DNA of 64,000 bases, from positions 496,001-560,000 of the forward strand of contig NZ_CP082162.1 of NCBI RefSeq assembly GCF_023101665.1. Reading direction: 5' to 3'. This DNA comes from Bradyrhizobium sp. 195. Lineage in GTDB: Bacteria > Pseudomonadota > Alphaproteobacteria > Rhizobiales > Xanthobacteraceae. Every line of letters begins with the position of its first letter. Positions within the stretch are counted from its first letter, which is position 1. The notes beneath the pieces are model-generated. The model saw nothing but the letters and a program-made list of their open reading frames with translations, did not search any database and was not told the DNA's origin. Shown piece after piece: positions 34,186 through 41,998 of this stretch. The position numbers and the translations under genes are program-made.

Positions 34186-35018
34186 GTAACTCCGATTCTC
34201 TACCGTTCGGCAATGAAGAAAGGGTTAACGAGAGATTAAGGGCTGCAGGACGGCTCGGGCTGAGCCGAACCAGTCGTGCAAAGACCGAGCTCTCTTCATG
34301 GATCGCGATTTCAACAGCAGCAACATGCGGGCGAGAAGCGATCCCCGCTCGATGAAGTTCAACCGCGATCACCGTCGCCTATCTGACAGGTGGTCTCGGC
34401 CTGACTGGTCGGCGTCGAACACCTCGATCACCCTGCCCGCCGGGGCCGCTCGGCGCTATCAGCTACAACATCGCGCCCCCTATTGGACCGCGTGTGGTGA
34501 AGAATCTCGTCCCATGACGAGATGAAGGAGCTTAGGATCTCAACGGAGCCCTTCTCTCTAAGACTTCCGAACCATCCGTTGCAGAGGAAAAGTGCGCACA
34601 GGGCGTCACCACCTTTCTTCGTGGGCTGAGCCGGCTTTACGACCTTTCGAACAGCTCGACTCCCGCGTCATCTGCGCCAACTGCGAGACGATGCCCCATG
34701 CCGACGGCGCAACAGCGCAGAACCTCATCGCCATAAACGGTCGGTCGGACCGGAGAAGGGTGCCTTTCGATCTAGCCTCGCACCAGCCGGAAACTGGATG
34801 ATGACCGCGAGCCGAACTCCTTCTTATCGGCGGATTTTCGAGGAAGCTCATCTGGACCGCTGAAGCGAGCTCTCACACATCGTCGACCTGCCCGCGGCCG
34901 AGGCAGCTATGACGGTCGAATTCCGACGGACCTCAGCGGAAGGGCCGGCAAGCGTTTACCAAACCTGCCCGCTGACATCGAACAGGGGGGTCGGGGGCTT
35001 CGTGCGGAGCTATAGAAA

Positions 35019-35034
35019 GTTGACCGCGGTCAAC
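35019..35034. repeat. parS: parS centromere palindrome 1 (RepB site)
   Basis: GTTGACCGCGGTCAAC, a perfect 16-base palindrome fitting the alphaproteobacterial repABC consensus GTTNNNNGCNNNNAAC. The symmetry extends to AAAGTT...AACTTT (35016-35037). Confidence 0.85.
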
Positions 35035-35199
35035 TTTTCCAAGGGCGCAGTTTCTGAGGCCGGACCGCTCCCTTAGTTGTGCTTTGAGTGAAATGTCGGT
35101 CGCTCTTGCGCTAGGACCTCCCGCCATGGCCTTGTCTCAGGGAGGTGTTATGACACCTCTACACCATCAACCAACACCTTGCACGCTCCGAATTCGAAA

Positions 35200-35215
35200 G
35201 TTGACCGCGGTCAAC
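35200..35215. repeat. parS: parS centromere palindrome 2 (RepB site)
   Basis: A second exact copy of GTTGACCGCGGTCAAC, 181 bases from the first, also preceded by AAA. Confidence 0.85.
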
Positions 35216-35747
35216 AAGCTGGAGAACTATACTCGCTTGCCTCACGTCCGGAAATCTGAGCGTCAGGCGCTCCGCTGAACGAAGATTCATTCCGCCCACC
35301 TGGGGCGATCGAGATAACGCGATCCGACCCGCGAATCTTCAGGTTGCATCGGCCCTGGTGCCGTGCCCCGGCAAAAAAGAGGCGCGGACCTCCCAGCTCT
35401 AGGGGCCTCTGCAATTGCACCCGTTTGAGCGTCCGTTTCGGTCGCATGTGCCGACAGGCAGCGCGGAGCTGTCGGAAACAGGAAATAGCGAGCCCACCGG
35501 CTCTACTAACGGCTGGGTTGGACGCGTCACAACGGCTGCTGGCATTCGGAACATACTTCTAGGAGGAGCGTCCTGGTTCAGATTCCAGTTCCCTAAAAGT
35601 TCGAGGGGGAGGAACTTCACGCGATGTTAACCAACAGATTCCCCTAACACCGCCAAGGAGGCCTTGGCGATCAATTTGGGGCTGGCCTTCGTGCGGTGTA
35701 TCCGACATGATATTAAGGATACACGGCGGCGGATACCGGAGCGCCCA

Positions 35748-35993
35748 ATGGCCTTCCATATCAAGAATCCCGAGACCGACGCGTTGGCTCGCAAGGTCGC
35801 CGCGCTCAAGAAGATCGGACTCACCGAGGCCGTGCATACGGCGCTTGCCCACGAGTTGGAGCGCGAGCAGGGCAAGCCGTCCTTGGTCGATCTGGGCGTA
35901 CAGTTCTGTCGCGATCTCCGGGCCAGGAGCAATCCGCAAAAGGGCAAGCCCGCAGACAAGGCGTTCCGCGACGGCCTTTACGGGGACGATTGA
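35748..35993 (+). CDS. vapB: VapB-type antitoxin
   Basis: An 81-residue antitoxin of the Rv0623-like/VapB group: MAFHIKNPETDALARKVAAL is the N-terminal DNA-binding part with the typical I-K-N-P-E-T-D-x-L-A-R phrase, and the C-terminal half (LVDLGVQFCRDLRARSN, KAFRDGLYGDD) would wrap the toxin. CCGGAG lies six bases before the ATG at 35748. Overlaps the toxin start by one base (TGATG). It neutralises VapC and represses the operon. Confidence 0.92.
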   Translation: MAFHIKNPETDALARKVAALKKIGLTEAVHTALAHELEREQGKPSLVDLGVQFCRDLRARSNPQKGKPADKAFRDGLYGDD

Positions 35994-36388
35994 TGTTTAT
36001 CGATGCCTCGGCGCTGACCGCCATGCTGACCGACGAAGACGAAGCGCGGGAGCTTTTGGCGCGCCTTCACCAAGCGGCCACGCGACTGACCTCGCCGCTG
36101 GCAGTGTGGGAGGCAGCGATTGCCGTAGCCCGAGTGCTTGGTCTCCCTATCTCTGAGGCTAGCGAAGCGGTCGAGAGTTATCTGGCGCTGATGGAGATCA
36201 AGATGGCGCAAGTGCCACCCGAAACGGCCCGGATAGCGCTCGACGCCTTTGACCGTTACGGCAAGGGCCGGCACCCGGCACGGCTCAATTTCGGGGACTG
36301 TTTTGCCTATGCATGCGCCCGCCATTTCGGCGAGCCTTTGATGTTCAAAGGCACCGATTTCCCGCAGACTGACATCGAAGCGGCATGA
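35993..36388 (+). CDS. vapC: VapC-type PIN-domain toxin
   Basis: A 131-residue PIN-domain ribonuclease. Acidic metal ligands are visible: D4 in MFIDASALTAML, an E in VWEAAIAVARVLG, and the D of LNFGDCFAYACARHFG; the end LMFKGTDFPQTDI is typical for this branch. When free it would cut tRNA or rRNA and stop growth. The pair sits between the repABC centromere and accessory genes, the usual location for plasmid addiction modules. Confidence 0.93.
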   Translation: MFIDASALTAMLTDEDEARELLARLHQAATRLTSPLAVWEAAIAVARVLGLPISEASEAVESYLALMEIKMAQVPPETARIALDAFDRYGKGRHPARLNFGDCFAYACARHFGEPLMFKGTDFPQTDIEAA

Positions 36389-36701
36389 CGCCGTCGGCGC
36401 AGGAGTGCTCACGGCAAGTGTAGACCAGGACCAGGAGATACAAATCCCAGTCGATAACCGGCCAGCGATTGGGAGGGCAGGGGCCTTCCGAAGAAGGCGG
36501 GGCTGTCTCAAACCACCAAATCGATGGCGGCACGGGCCGTGTCGGATGGCCGCGGTCGGCTGGGGTCGACGCTCCTTTGGCGGGGAAGCCCGTTGGCTTG
36601 ATTTTCAGGCCCTTGGGCCGCGAGAGCCACTGAATTTGAGTTCTGACGTGGATTGTTGTCGATAAGAGGGGCTAGCAAGGCAAGGGAAAGCAGCCCTCGC
36701 T
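36389..36701. other. Intergenic region
   Basis: About 310 bases between the toxin gene and the DUF1612 gene; no gene, repeat or clear promoter seen. Confidence 0.4.
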
Positions 36702-37919
36702 ATGACGGAAGCTATCCGCCTGATAGATTCCGTTTCAGCAGCACCTGTTAAGGTTATCAAGGCCTTGCTCTTCGGCTACAAAACGCCAGATCCGTTGCCT
36801 TGGGCCGCTATCGCCCGCCCGCTTGCGACCGCGGAGGACGCGCTTGCCCGCCTCGACGAACGCCTCGCAAAAAGCCCAATTCGGGATGGGTGGATCAGCC
36901 GAAACCACTTCACCGATGCCTGCGCCAGTCTATGGCTGGAGGGCGAGCTCGTCCACCTCGAAGATCTGGTTCTCCATGACGCCGGCATGGATATCCGAGC
37001 ACCGACCCATGAGCTGACTCGGGCACGCGCCGTGCTGCGCGCCCGCCGTCGCATCGACCGGGAAAAGTCCGACTGGGCTTTGTCGCCGGCCGGACTTACC
37101 ATCTTGCGCGGCCAAGACGGGATGGACGACCTGGACGGGGTAGGCGGCGAGCAGGAAGGGAATCGGGGAGGGGGGCGCAATGCGAAGGAGGCCGGCGATG
37201 TGTTGGAGGCAGACGAGCCCCTTGCACTAGCCGCAACGGACGATCGGCTGTCGGAGGCGTTCGCCGCGGTCGATGCAGCGATCGCCAAGGCCGATCGCGC
37301 CCTCGCCAGCGATACCCGAACTCAGATGCGCCGCGCGACCGAGCGCGATCCACTGGTCTACGACATCGACTGGGACGAGGACGCGCGCCTTGCCGCCTGG
37401 CGCGACAGCCTTGATGAAGCCCGCAGCCTGCCGCCGACGCTCGCGGCGGCCGTTGCCGCCGATGCATGGCGCAGCATCGAACCGCTACAGCACAGGCCAT
37501 GGCTCGGCCAATTGCTAGCGGCGGCACTGTTGCGTCAACGCGGTAAAACACGCTCGCACCTCGCCTGCCTGTTCGATGGGCTCAAAACCATCCCGCGCGA
37601 GCGGCGCCGGTCGCGCGACACCGCGACACGGCTTGTCGCGGAGCTAGATGCGATCACGGCTGCAGCCGAAGCCGGAGTGAAGGCGCACGATCGCTGGCTC
37701 AACCAACGCACGCTACTACTTCGGAAACTAACCGGCCGCCGGTCGACTTCCAAACTGCCTGCGCTCGTCGATTACGTGTTGACCCGCCCGGTCGTCTCTG
37801 CCGGCATGATCGCTGAAGAATTGGGGATCACGTCACGCGCAGCATTGAGCCTGGTAATCGAGCTTGGCTTGCGCGAGGCCACCGGGCGAGGGCGGTACCG
37901 GGCGTGGGGAATCCTCTAA
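36702..37919 (+). CDS. RHE_PE00001/DUF1612 family DNA-binding protein
   Basis: A 405-residue protein of a family found on rhizobial plasmids (DUF1612 with a C-terminal helix-turn-helix). It begins with a helical region (LPWAAIARPLATAEDAL), has a charged, low-complexity middle (about 145-180, Gly/Glu/Asp-rich), then DIDWDEDARLAAWRDSLDEA and the HTH near the end (RPVVSAGMIAEELGITSRAA) typical of a winged-helix reader. The VSAGMIAEELGIT pattern is like the Fic/DUF4172-associated HTH. Cytosolic. Its role is unknown, presumably regulation on the plasmid. Confidence 0.85.
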   Translation: MTEAIRLIDSVSAAPVKVIKALLFGYKTPDPLPWAAIARPLATAEDALARLDERLAKSPIRDGWISRNHFTDACASLWLEGELVHLEDLVLHDAGMDIRAPTHELTRARAVLRARRRIDREKSDWALSPAGLTILRGQDGMDDLDGVGGEQEGNRGGGRNAKEAGDVLEADEPLALAATDDRLSEAFAAVDAAIAKADRALASDTRTQMRRATERDPLVYDIDWDEDARLAAWRDSLDEARSLPPTLAAAVAADAWRSIEPLQHRPWLGQLLAAALLRQRGKTRSHLACLFDGLKTIPRERRRSRDTATRLVAELDAITAAAEAGVKAHDRWLNQRTLLLRKLTGRRSTSKLPALVDYVLTRPVVSAGMIAEELGITSRAALSLVIELGLREATGRGRYRAWGIL

Positions 37920-38074
37920 GAGACCTCGGCGGAACAAAATATCCTTTGCTGAGGTGGCCAATCCGGATTGCACCGTGCTCGAGCGCTTGGCCGGCATACG
38001 CGCGTTCTCGTCGTTGTCTCTGCCTTTCAGCAGGCGAATGCCTCGCCACTGACGAGGCCTTCTTGCGCGCTGTT

Positions 38075-38389
38075 TCAGTCGCGGTTCGGGCGAGACCAGA
38101 TGAGCGAGTGACCTTCCTCGCCTTCGACCTCGACCAGCGTGGCGTAGATCGGCGCCGCGAAGCTCGGGTCGTCGAGCTTGACCGAGAGGTAGTCGCGGTT
38201 CTGCTCCTGAGACTTCTTCTTCCACGCGGCGCCGAATTCGACGGTGCCGGCGAAGATGCGGTAGTCCGGCGCTTTCTCCGAGGTGCGGTCGGCCGCGACG
38301 ATCTTGGCCTTCACGGTACCGAGGGCGAGAGTCTTGACGGTGCCCACGAAGCCGTTGCCGTTCACGATGAAGTTGCCGATGGTAGCCAT
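38075..38389 (-). CDS. DUF736 family protein (second copy)
   Basis: A 104-residue paralogue of the protein at 28651-28962, with the same landmarks: [62 protein letters not shown]. The ATG at 38389 was chosen by that alignment. Several longer open frames on both strands are shadows. Two DUF736 genes on one element are not rare on rhizobial plasmids; here their leaders are also duplicated (38400-38660). Confidence 0.92.
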   Translation of the reverse strand: MATIGNFIVNGNGFVGTVKTLALGTVKAKIVAADRTSEKAPDYRIFAGTVEFGAAWKKKSQEQNRDYLSVKLDDPSFAAPIYATLVEVEGEEGHSLIWSRPNRD

Positions 38390-38399
38390 GTTCGTATCC

Positions 38400-38660
38400 T
38401 CTTCGGTTCTCGGGCCGCGACCACCGCGACTTCGATGGCTGTCGTTGACCGGAGGCGATTGGACCGCACCCGAAGGGCCGCAACCCAGTGGAGGGCGGCC
38501 AGGGCGAGGCTTTCTTGTCTCGCGAGGAATGGGCGCGCAGCGGCCAAGGGAAGAAAGCCGCGAACGGCCGTTGCGGTCATGGAATCGAGGCGGAGCGCAG
38601 CGACGACGGCCTTCGGTTAGACATGCCAAATCGAGGACGCACTGGGCGCGTCAGGCCGAC
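38400..38660 (-). ncRNA. Conserved structured leader of DUF736 gene, copy 2
   Basis: Counterpart of 28975-29235. The outer hairpin is GGCTTTCTT (38508-38516) with AAGAAAGCC (38551-38559), around an inner TGGGCGC-GCA-GCGGCCA stem. TCGAGGACGCA near 38631 matches 29213 at the far end of the similarity. Confidence 0.5.
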
Positions 38661-39042
38661 CGAGGGGATATGTCTGGTGAGAAGCAGGCGCACCGCACGA
38701 CAACCGCAGGGCCACGCTGACTAAGAGACTCGCCCGCGCCCCTGCTGAGTCTTTTCGAGGTACGGCCACCGCGAGGACGATGTCGGACGAACGTATTTCG
38801 TGCTGCATCCCCCTTGAGCTTCTGCGGGAAGACCCCCGTTGAGGAACAGACGGATATCTCGGGATCCTAGCGGCCCCCACGCGGAAAACCCCTAGCCGCG
38901 CTGGAGGAGGTGAGGGGAAGTGCCTCCGCCTCCGGAAGACAGAAGCACACGACTGTGCCCAAGAAGGACCTCGCCGCTAGGCGAGGGCCTTGGTGAGCTC
39001 ATGAAGGCTGAAGAGCAAGGGCGAGACGCGATGGCGTCGCGC
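38661..39042. other. Non-coding stretch downstream of ardC
   Basis: No gene seen apart from the hairpin at 38964-38991. The remainder shows no repeats or recognisable promoter. Confidence 0.4.
38964..38991 (-). terminator. Hairpin downstream of ardC
   Basis: AAGG-A-CCTCGCC, loop GCTA, GGCGAGG-G-CCTT: an 11-pair stem with one mismatch, 52 bases beyond the ardC stop. On the minus strand it is followed by CTTGG, so T residues are few. Confidence 0.5.
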
Positions 39043-39969
39043 TCATGCCGCCTGGTCGATTTCGGCCGGCTTCGGCTGAAGATCGTGCAAATAGGTCACG
39101 GCGCGCTGCGCGTGCGCCGCCGCTGAAAAAATGAAGTGCTTGTCGTTGGCCAGCACTTCCAGCCACGACGCAAGGTAACTCGCGTGGTCGGCGCGCGGCT
39201 CAAGCTCCGGCACGATGGCGAGATCGGCGCTAAGGAAACAGCTTCCGAGTTCGGCCACAAGCTCCTCGCGGGCGCGCTCGCTGCTATCCTTTGCGTAGCG
39301 GCTAAGATCGCGATTGACGCGGTGCGCCGGCGCGGTCCAGTGCACGCACTCATGCGCGAGCGTGGCCGCATAACTCTCCGCGTCGCGGAAGGTCTCGAAC
39401 GGTGGCATCTGGATGAGATCGAGCGATGGCGCGAAGAACGCCTTGTCGCCGCCGTGCCGAATGGTCGCGCCGGTGTTCGCGAAGAACGCGTCCACGTGCG
39501 CGATGCGCTGCGCCGGCGGCGTGCTCGGAGCAGGGCGCGAGTAGTAGTGGTCGGGCAGGCCGTCGATCTGATCGACGCAGAACACGGTGTAGGCCCGCAG
39601 GAACGGCACGGTCCGCTCGACGTCGTCGCCGTTGTCGTCCGTCTCGATCTTAGTGATCCGGTTTGCGTAGACGACCATGGTTCCGCTCTCGCCTTTGCGG
39701 ACGTGGCCGCCGAGCTCGAGAGATTGCTTGAATGTCATCCAAATCGGCGATGTGAAGCCGCGCGATACGGCTTCCGACCAGAGCAGCACGACGTTGATGC
39801 CTTGGTAGGGCATCCCGTTGTGGCGCAGTGGCCGCGTAATTCGCCCAGCCGCGTTGACCGCATTCCACGGCCTGACCCACGGCCGCACGCCGCGCTCCAG
39901 GTCCGCGACGATGCGATCGGTGATACGCGCGTAGATGTCGGCGCGCGGTTTTTCTTCGTTCCTGCTCAT
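39043..39969 (-). CDS. ardC: ArdC-type antirestriction protein
   Basis: A 308-residue ArdC. The N-terminal ssDNA-binding domain (DIYARITDRIVADLERGVRP, NGMPYQGINVVLLW) is followed by a zincin-like metallopeptidase domain with H206-E-x-x-H210 in TLAHECVHWTAPAHRVNR. Known relatives coat incoming single strands and protect them from restriction. The ATG at 39969 has GGAGG eight bases before it. It lies among other genes typical of the leading region of transferable elements. Confidence 0.92.
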   Translation of the reverse strand: MSRNEEKPRADIYARITDRIVADLERGVRPWVRPWNAVNAAGRITRPLRHNGMPYQGINVVLLWSEAVSRGFTSPIWMTFKQSLELGGHVRKGESGTMVVYANRITKIETDDNGDDVERTVPFLRAYTVFCVDQIDGLPDHYYSRPAPSTPPAQRIAHVDAFFANTGATIRHGGDKAFFAPSLDLIQMPPFETFRDAESYAATLAHECVHWTAPAHRVNRDLSRYAKDSSERAREELVAELGSCFLSADLAIVPELEPRADHASYLASWLEVLANDKHFIFSAAAHAQRAVTYLHDLQPKPAEIDQAA

Positions 39970-40230
39970 TTCGATGACCTCCGTCTCGGAGGCCGCGCCT
40001 GCCGCGGCCCCTCGCGAGGTCTGCCGCGGCGGCACTAAGGCGCTCGCGCACCCGGCCGGGCCGCAGCGCAGCGGAGGACGGCGCAGCCGTTGCGCGGGCG
40101 CCGTATCCGCCGCAAGACCACCGAGCGGGAGGGGCCACACTGGCGCGACGCGCCGTTTTTCTTGTTGGATTTGCCGGCGACAGGAAAAAGGGCCGGTCTC
40201 GCGACCAGCCCTCGCGGCATCAACATGTGG
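39970..40230. other. GC-rich leader region of ardC
   Basis: No gene. It contains several short palindromes, such as GGCGCGACGCGCC at 40142 and GGTCTCGCGACC at 40194. It starts like the DUF736 leaders (CGGAGGCCGCGCCT) but I could not show a common fold. Confidence 0.35.
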
Positions 40231-40254
40231 AAGGCGGGTCCGAGGCCCCGCCTT
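40231..40254 (-). terminator. Hairpin after the gene at 40260
   Basis: AAGGCGGG (40231-40238), eight-base loop, CCCGCCTT (40247-40254), six bases beyond the stop of the leftward gene. Confidence 0.55.
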
Positions 40255-40259
40255 GAGGT

Positions 40260-40847
40260 CTACTCGAAGACCGCCATCTGAGCCGCGGCGGCCTTCTTGG
40301 TGACAGTTTCGCCGGCGTGCTCGACCTGCCGCTCGAAGGGCTTCCAAGGCTCGCCGATAACCTGCTCGTAGGCGCCGACGGCCCCCTCAGCGGCCATGCG
40401 AAGCGCGTGAGCCTGCGCGCCCATGTCGGCGGCGAATTCACGCTTGCGCCGTGCCTGGCTATCGAAGCCGACCGGACCATCGAGGTCCTCATCGCGGCTG
40501 TCGTTGGCGAGCTTGGCGGTGGCATCTCGCGCTTCAGTGACTGCTCGGGTGTAGAACTGGCCGGCGCCGTGCGCCGATCCGACATAAGCACCGACGATCC
40601 GTTGAAGGTGGATTTGCATGGCGCGTTCGCTCAGGCCATCCTTGAGCGCGTCGGCGGTTTCGACGATGAGCCGCTCATGCAGATCTCGGATACCGTCGCT
40701 GTCCAGGATTGCGAGGCCGAAGCTTTCAGAGATGCGCTGTGCCTGCGCCGAGTCTGGACAGGCGAGCCGGACCATCTCGAGAGTGGTGCCCTTGCGAAGC
40801 GGGATGACACGGGCGCTGGCGCGAGAGGAGCGAGCAGTTTTGGTCAT
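40260..40847 (-). CDS. Hypothetical protein of rhizobial plasmids
   Basis: A 195-residue basic-to-acidic helical protein without signal or membrane segment. It begins MTKTARSSRASARVIPLRKG; the middle HERLIVETADALKDGLSERA, MQIHLQRIVGAYVGSAHGAG and the tail GETVTKKAAAAQMAVFE are strongly helical. I recognise it only as a type of protein that accompanies ArdC and DUF736 genes. No catalytic motif was seen. Stands between ardC and a GC-rich non-coding region, with a terminator hairpin after it. Confidence 0.75.
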   Translation of the reverse strand: MTKTARSSRASARVIPLRKGTTLEMVRLACPDSAQAQRISESFGLAILDSDGIRDLHERLIVETADALKDGLSERAMQIHLQRIVGAYVGSAHGAGQFYTRAVTEARDATAKLANDSRDEDLDGPVGFDSQARRKREFAADMGAQAHALRMAAEGAVGAYEQVIGEPWKPFERQVEHAGETVTKKAAAAQMAVFE

Positions 40848-41233
40848 GGTGAGATCCTTTCTCGGTTTCGCCTTGGGAGCGATCGCCCTTTGCCGTCGCT
40901 CCCTCGGGTGCGGTCGACCAGAACCGGCTTCAACGGGCCGCTTCAGGGGGTGGCGGCTGCCAAGGTGAGCGTGAGTGGGTCGCGGGCGAGCGGGCCCTCA
41001 GGCCTGCGAAGGACGCGGCCCCTCATCGCGAGACGGCGGCCGCCGATCGCCTCGCGACTTGCCCTTGAAGCGGACCGCGGCAGGTTCAGACCGCAGCACA
41101 AACCGAGGGAGCGCCGGCCAAGGGGCAGCGAGCCGCCGAAACCGGAGAGGTTGGGCCAAACCTGCTGAACTCTCCGTCTCGACATCAAGTGTCCGCGCTC
41201 CGCTCGCACTCCAATTGGTGCGTCCTTCGTCTC
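40848..41233. other. GC-rich non-coding stretch
   Basis: Upstream of the gene starting at 40847. No supported gene; the open frames on both strands are Arg/Pro/Ser-rich. It probably holds the promoter and leader of that gene. Confidence 0.4.
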
Positions 41234-41560
41234 TCACCGCCACGCAGCGGAAACGCAGTGGTGCGTCCGAAACTCGGCGATCGCCGTCTCCTGCCGATCG
41301 AGCTTTCGCGTGAGGGCGTCGATATCGCCGCGAGAGCCAAGGCCGAGCTCCGCGACATGCTGCTGAAACAGCCGCTCGTCCGCGCTCGTCCAGCTCGATG
41401 CGTTACGGCCGCGCTGCCTGCGCTTCGTTCGGTCGGTGATCGTCAGCCGTTCGGCCCGTGACGCGATCTGGCGTTCGATGAGGCCGAGACGGCGCTGCGT
41501 CTCGGCTTGCGCGGCTTTCATGCGCGCGAGTAGGAGGCATTGGTCTTGAGGCTCAGTCAT
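41234..41560 (-). CDS. Hypothetical helical protein
   Basis: A 108-residue, charged, likely coiled-coil protein starting MTEPQDQCLLLARMKAAQAE, with a basic middle (TDRTKRRQRGRNASSW) and a second helix LTRKLDRQETAIAEFRTHH. Its ATG overlaps the stop of the preceding gene (ATGA at 41557-41560), so translation is coupled. No family recognised. Confidence 0.6.
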   Translation of the reverse strand: MTEPQDQCLLLARMKAAQAETQRRLGLIERQIASRAERLTITDRTKRRQRGRNASSWTSADERLFQQHVAELGLGSRGDIDALTRKLDRQETAIAEFRTHHCVSAAWR

Positions 41561-41766
41561 CGCTCCGTCCTCACAGGCCATAGAGGAAAGGCGGACTCGT
41601 CAGGAGTGTTGTCGTCCGGGAGGGACCCCGCGACGATGGATGAAGCGACGTCGTCGCCAGCGATGCCCCGCGCCGAATCGATGCCAGCGTGCTTGCGCAT
41701 GCCTGGCGTAAGGATGCCGTCGAGTGCGTAGGCGATGGCGCTCTCGGGATAATGGTGCACGTGCAT
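41557..41766 (-). CDS. Small hypothetical protein
   Basis: About 69 residues from an ATG at 41766: MHVHHYPESAIAYALDGILT, PGMRKHAGIDSARGIAGDDV, ending FPLWPVRTER. The composition is clearly protein-like in this frame. The start is uncertain: the best ribosome binding sequence (AAGGAGAC near 41805) leads to an ATG in a different, Ser/Thr-rich frame, so the true start may be upstream with a frameshift near 41780. It overlaps the next gene by four bases. Confidence 0.5.
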   Translation of the reverse strand: MHVHHYPESAIAYALDGILTPGMRKHAGIDSARGIAGDDVASSIVAGSLPDDNTPDESAFPLWPVRTER

Positions 41767-41791
41767 GAGGAGATCGACGGCGGCAAGGCAT

Positions 41792-41995
41792 TCATGGCTG
41801 AGTCTCCTTTCTGTCGACGTCAGCCGGGCAGGGCTTCGGCGCATGGATGGATACGCGCACGGCGCACCTCCAAGCGTCGGTGCCGGTGAAATGCCGTCGA
41901 AGTCGCGGATGCCAGACGACGAGGACCGGCGTTTCGCCGTGCTCGTCAGTGGCCATGCGCCAGCCGAAGGCTTTGGCAATGAGGCGCCAGGGCAT
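41792..41995 (-). CDS. 67-residue hypothetical protein
   Basis: Begins MPWRLIAKAFGWRMATDEHG, continues ETPVLVVWHPRLRRHFTGTD and AWRCAVRVSIHAPKPCP. It has no signal. The Trp/His/Arg-rich sequence is short but even. It lies in the run of small leftward genes after the methylase remnant. Function unknown. Confidence 0.55.
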   Translation of the reverse strand: MPWRLIAKAFGWRMATDEHGETPVLVVWHPRLRRHFTGTDAWRCAVRVSIHAPKPCPADVDRKETQP

Positions 41996-41998
41996 GGG

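Larger units (their letters stand above)
34186..35747. other. Long non-coding region upstream of repA with the centromere
   Basis: About 1.5 kb without a gene I can support. It contains the repA promoter area, the two identical parS palindromes at 35019 and 35200, and no other clear repeats. Such a region could hold the rest of the partition centre. Short open frames are unlike proteins in composition. Confidence 0.5.

Noticed and set aside
41571..41795. 74-codon leftward frame with a good ribosome binding sequence
   Set aside because: Its product is almost wholly Ser, Thr, Pro, Arg and Ala, whereas the neighbouring frame ending at 41557 is protein-like and coupled to the next gene.
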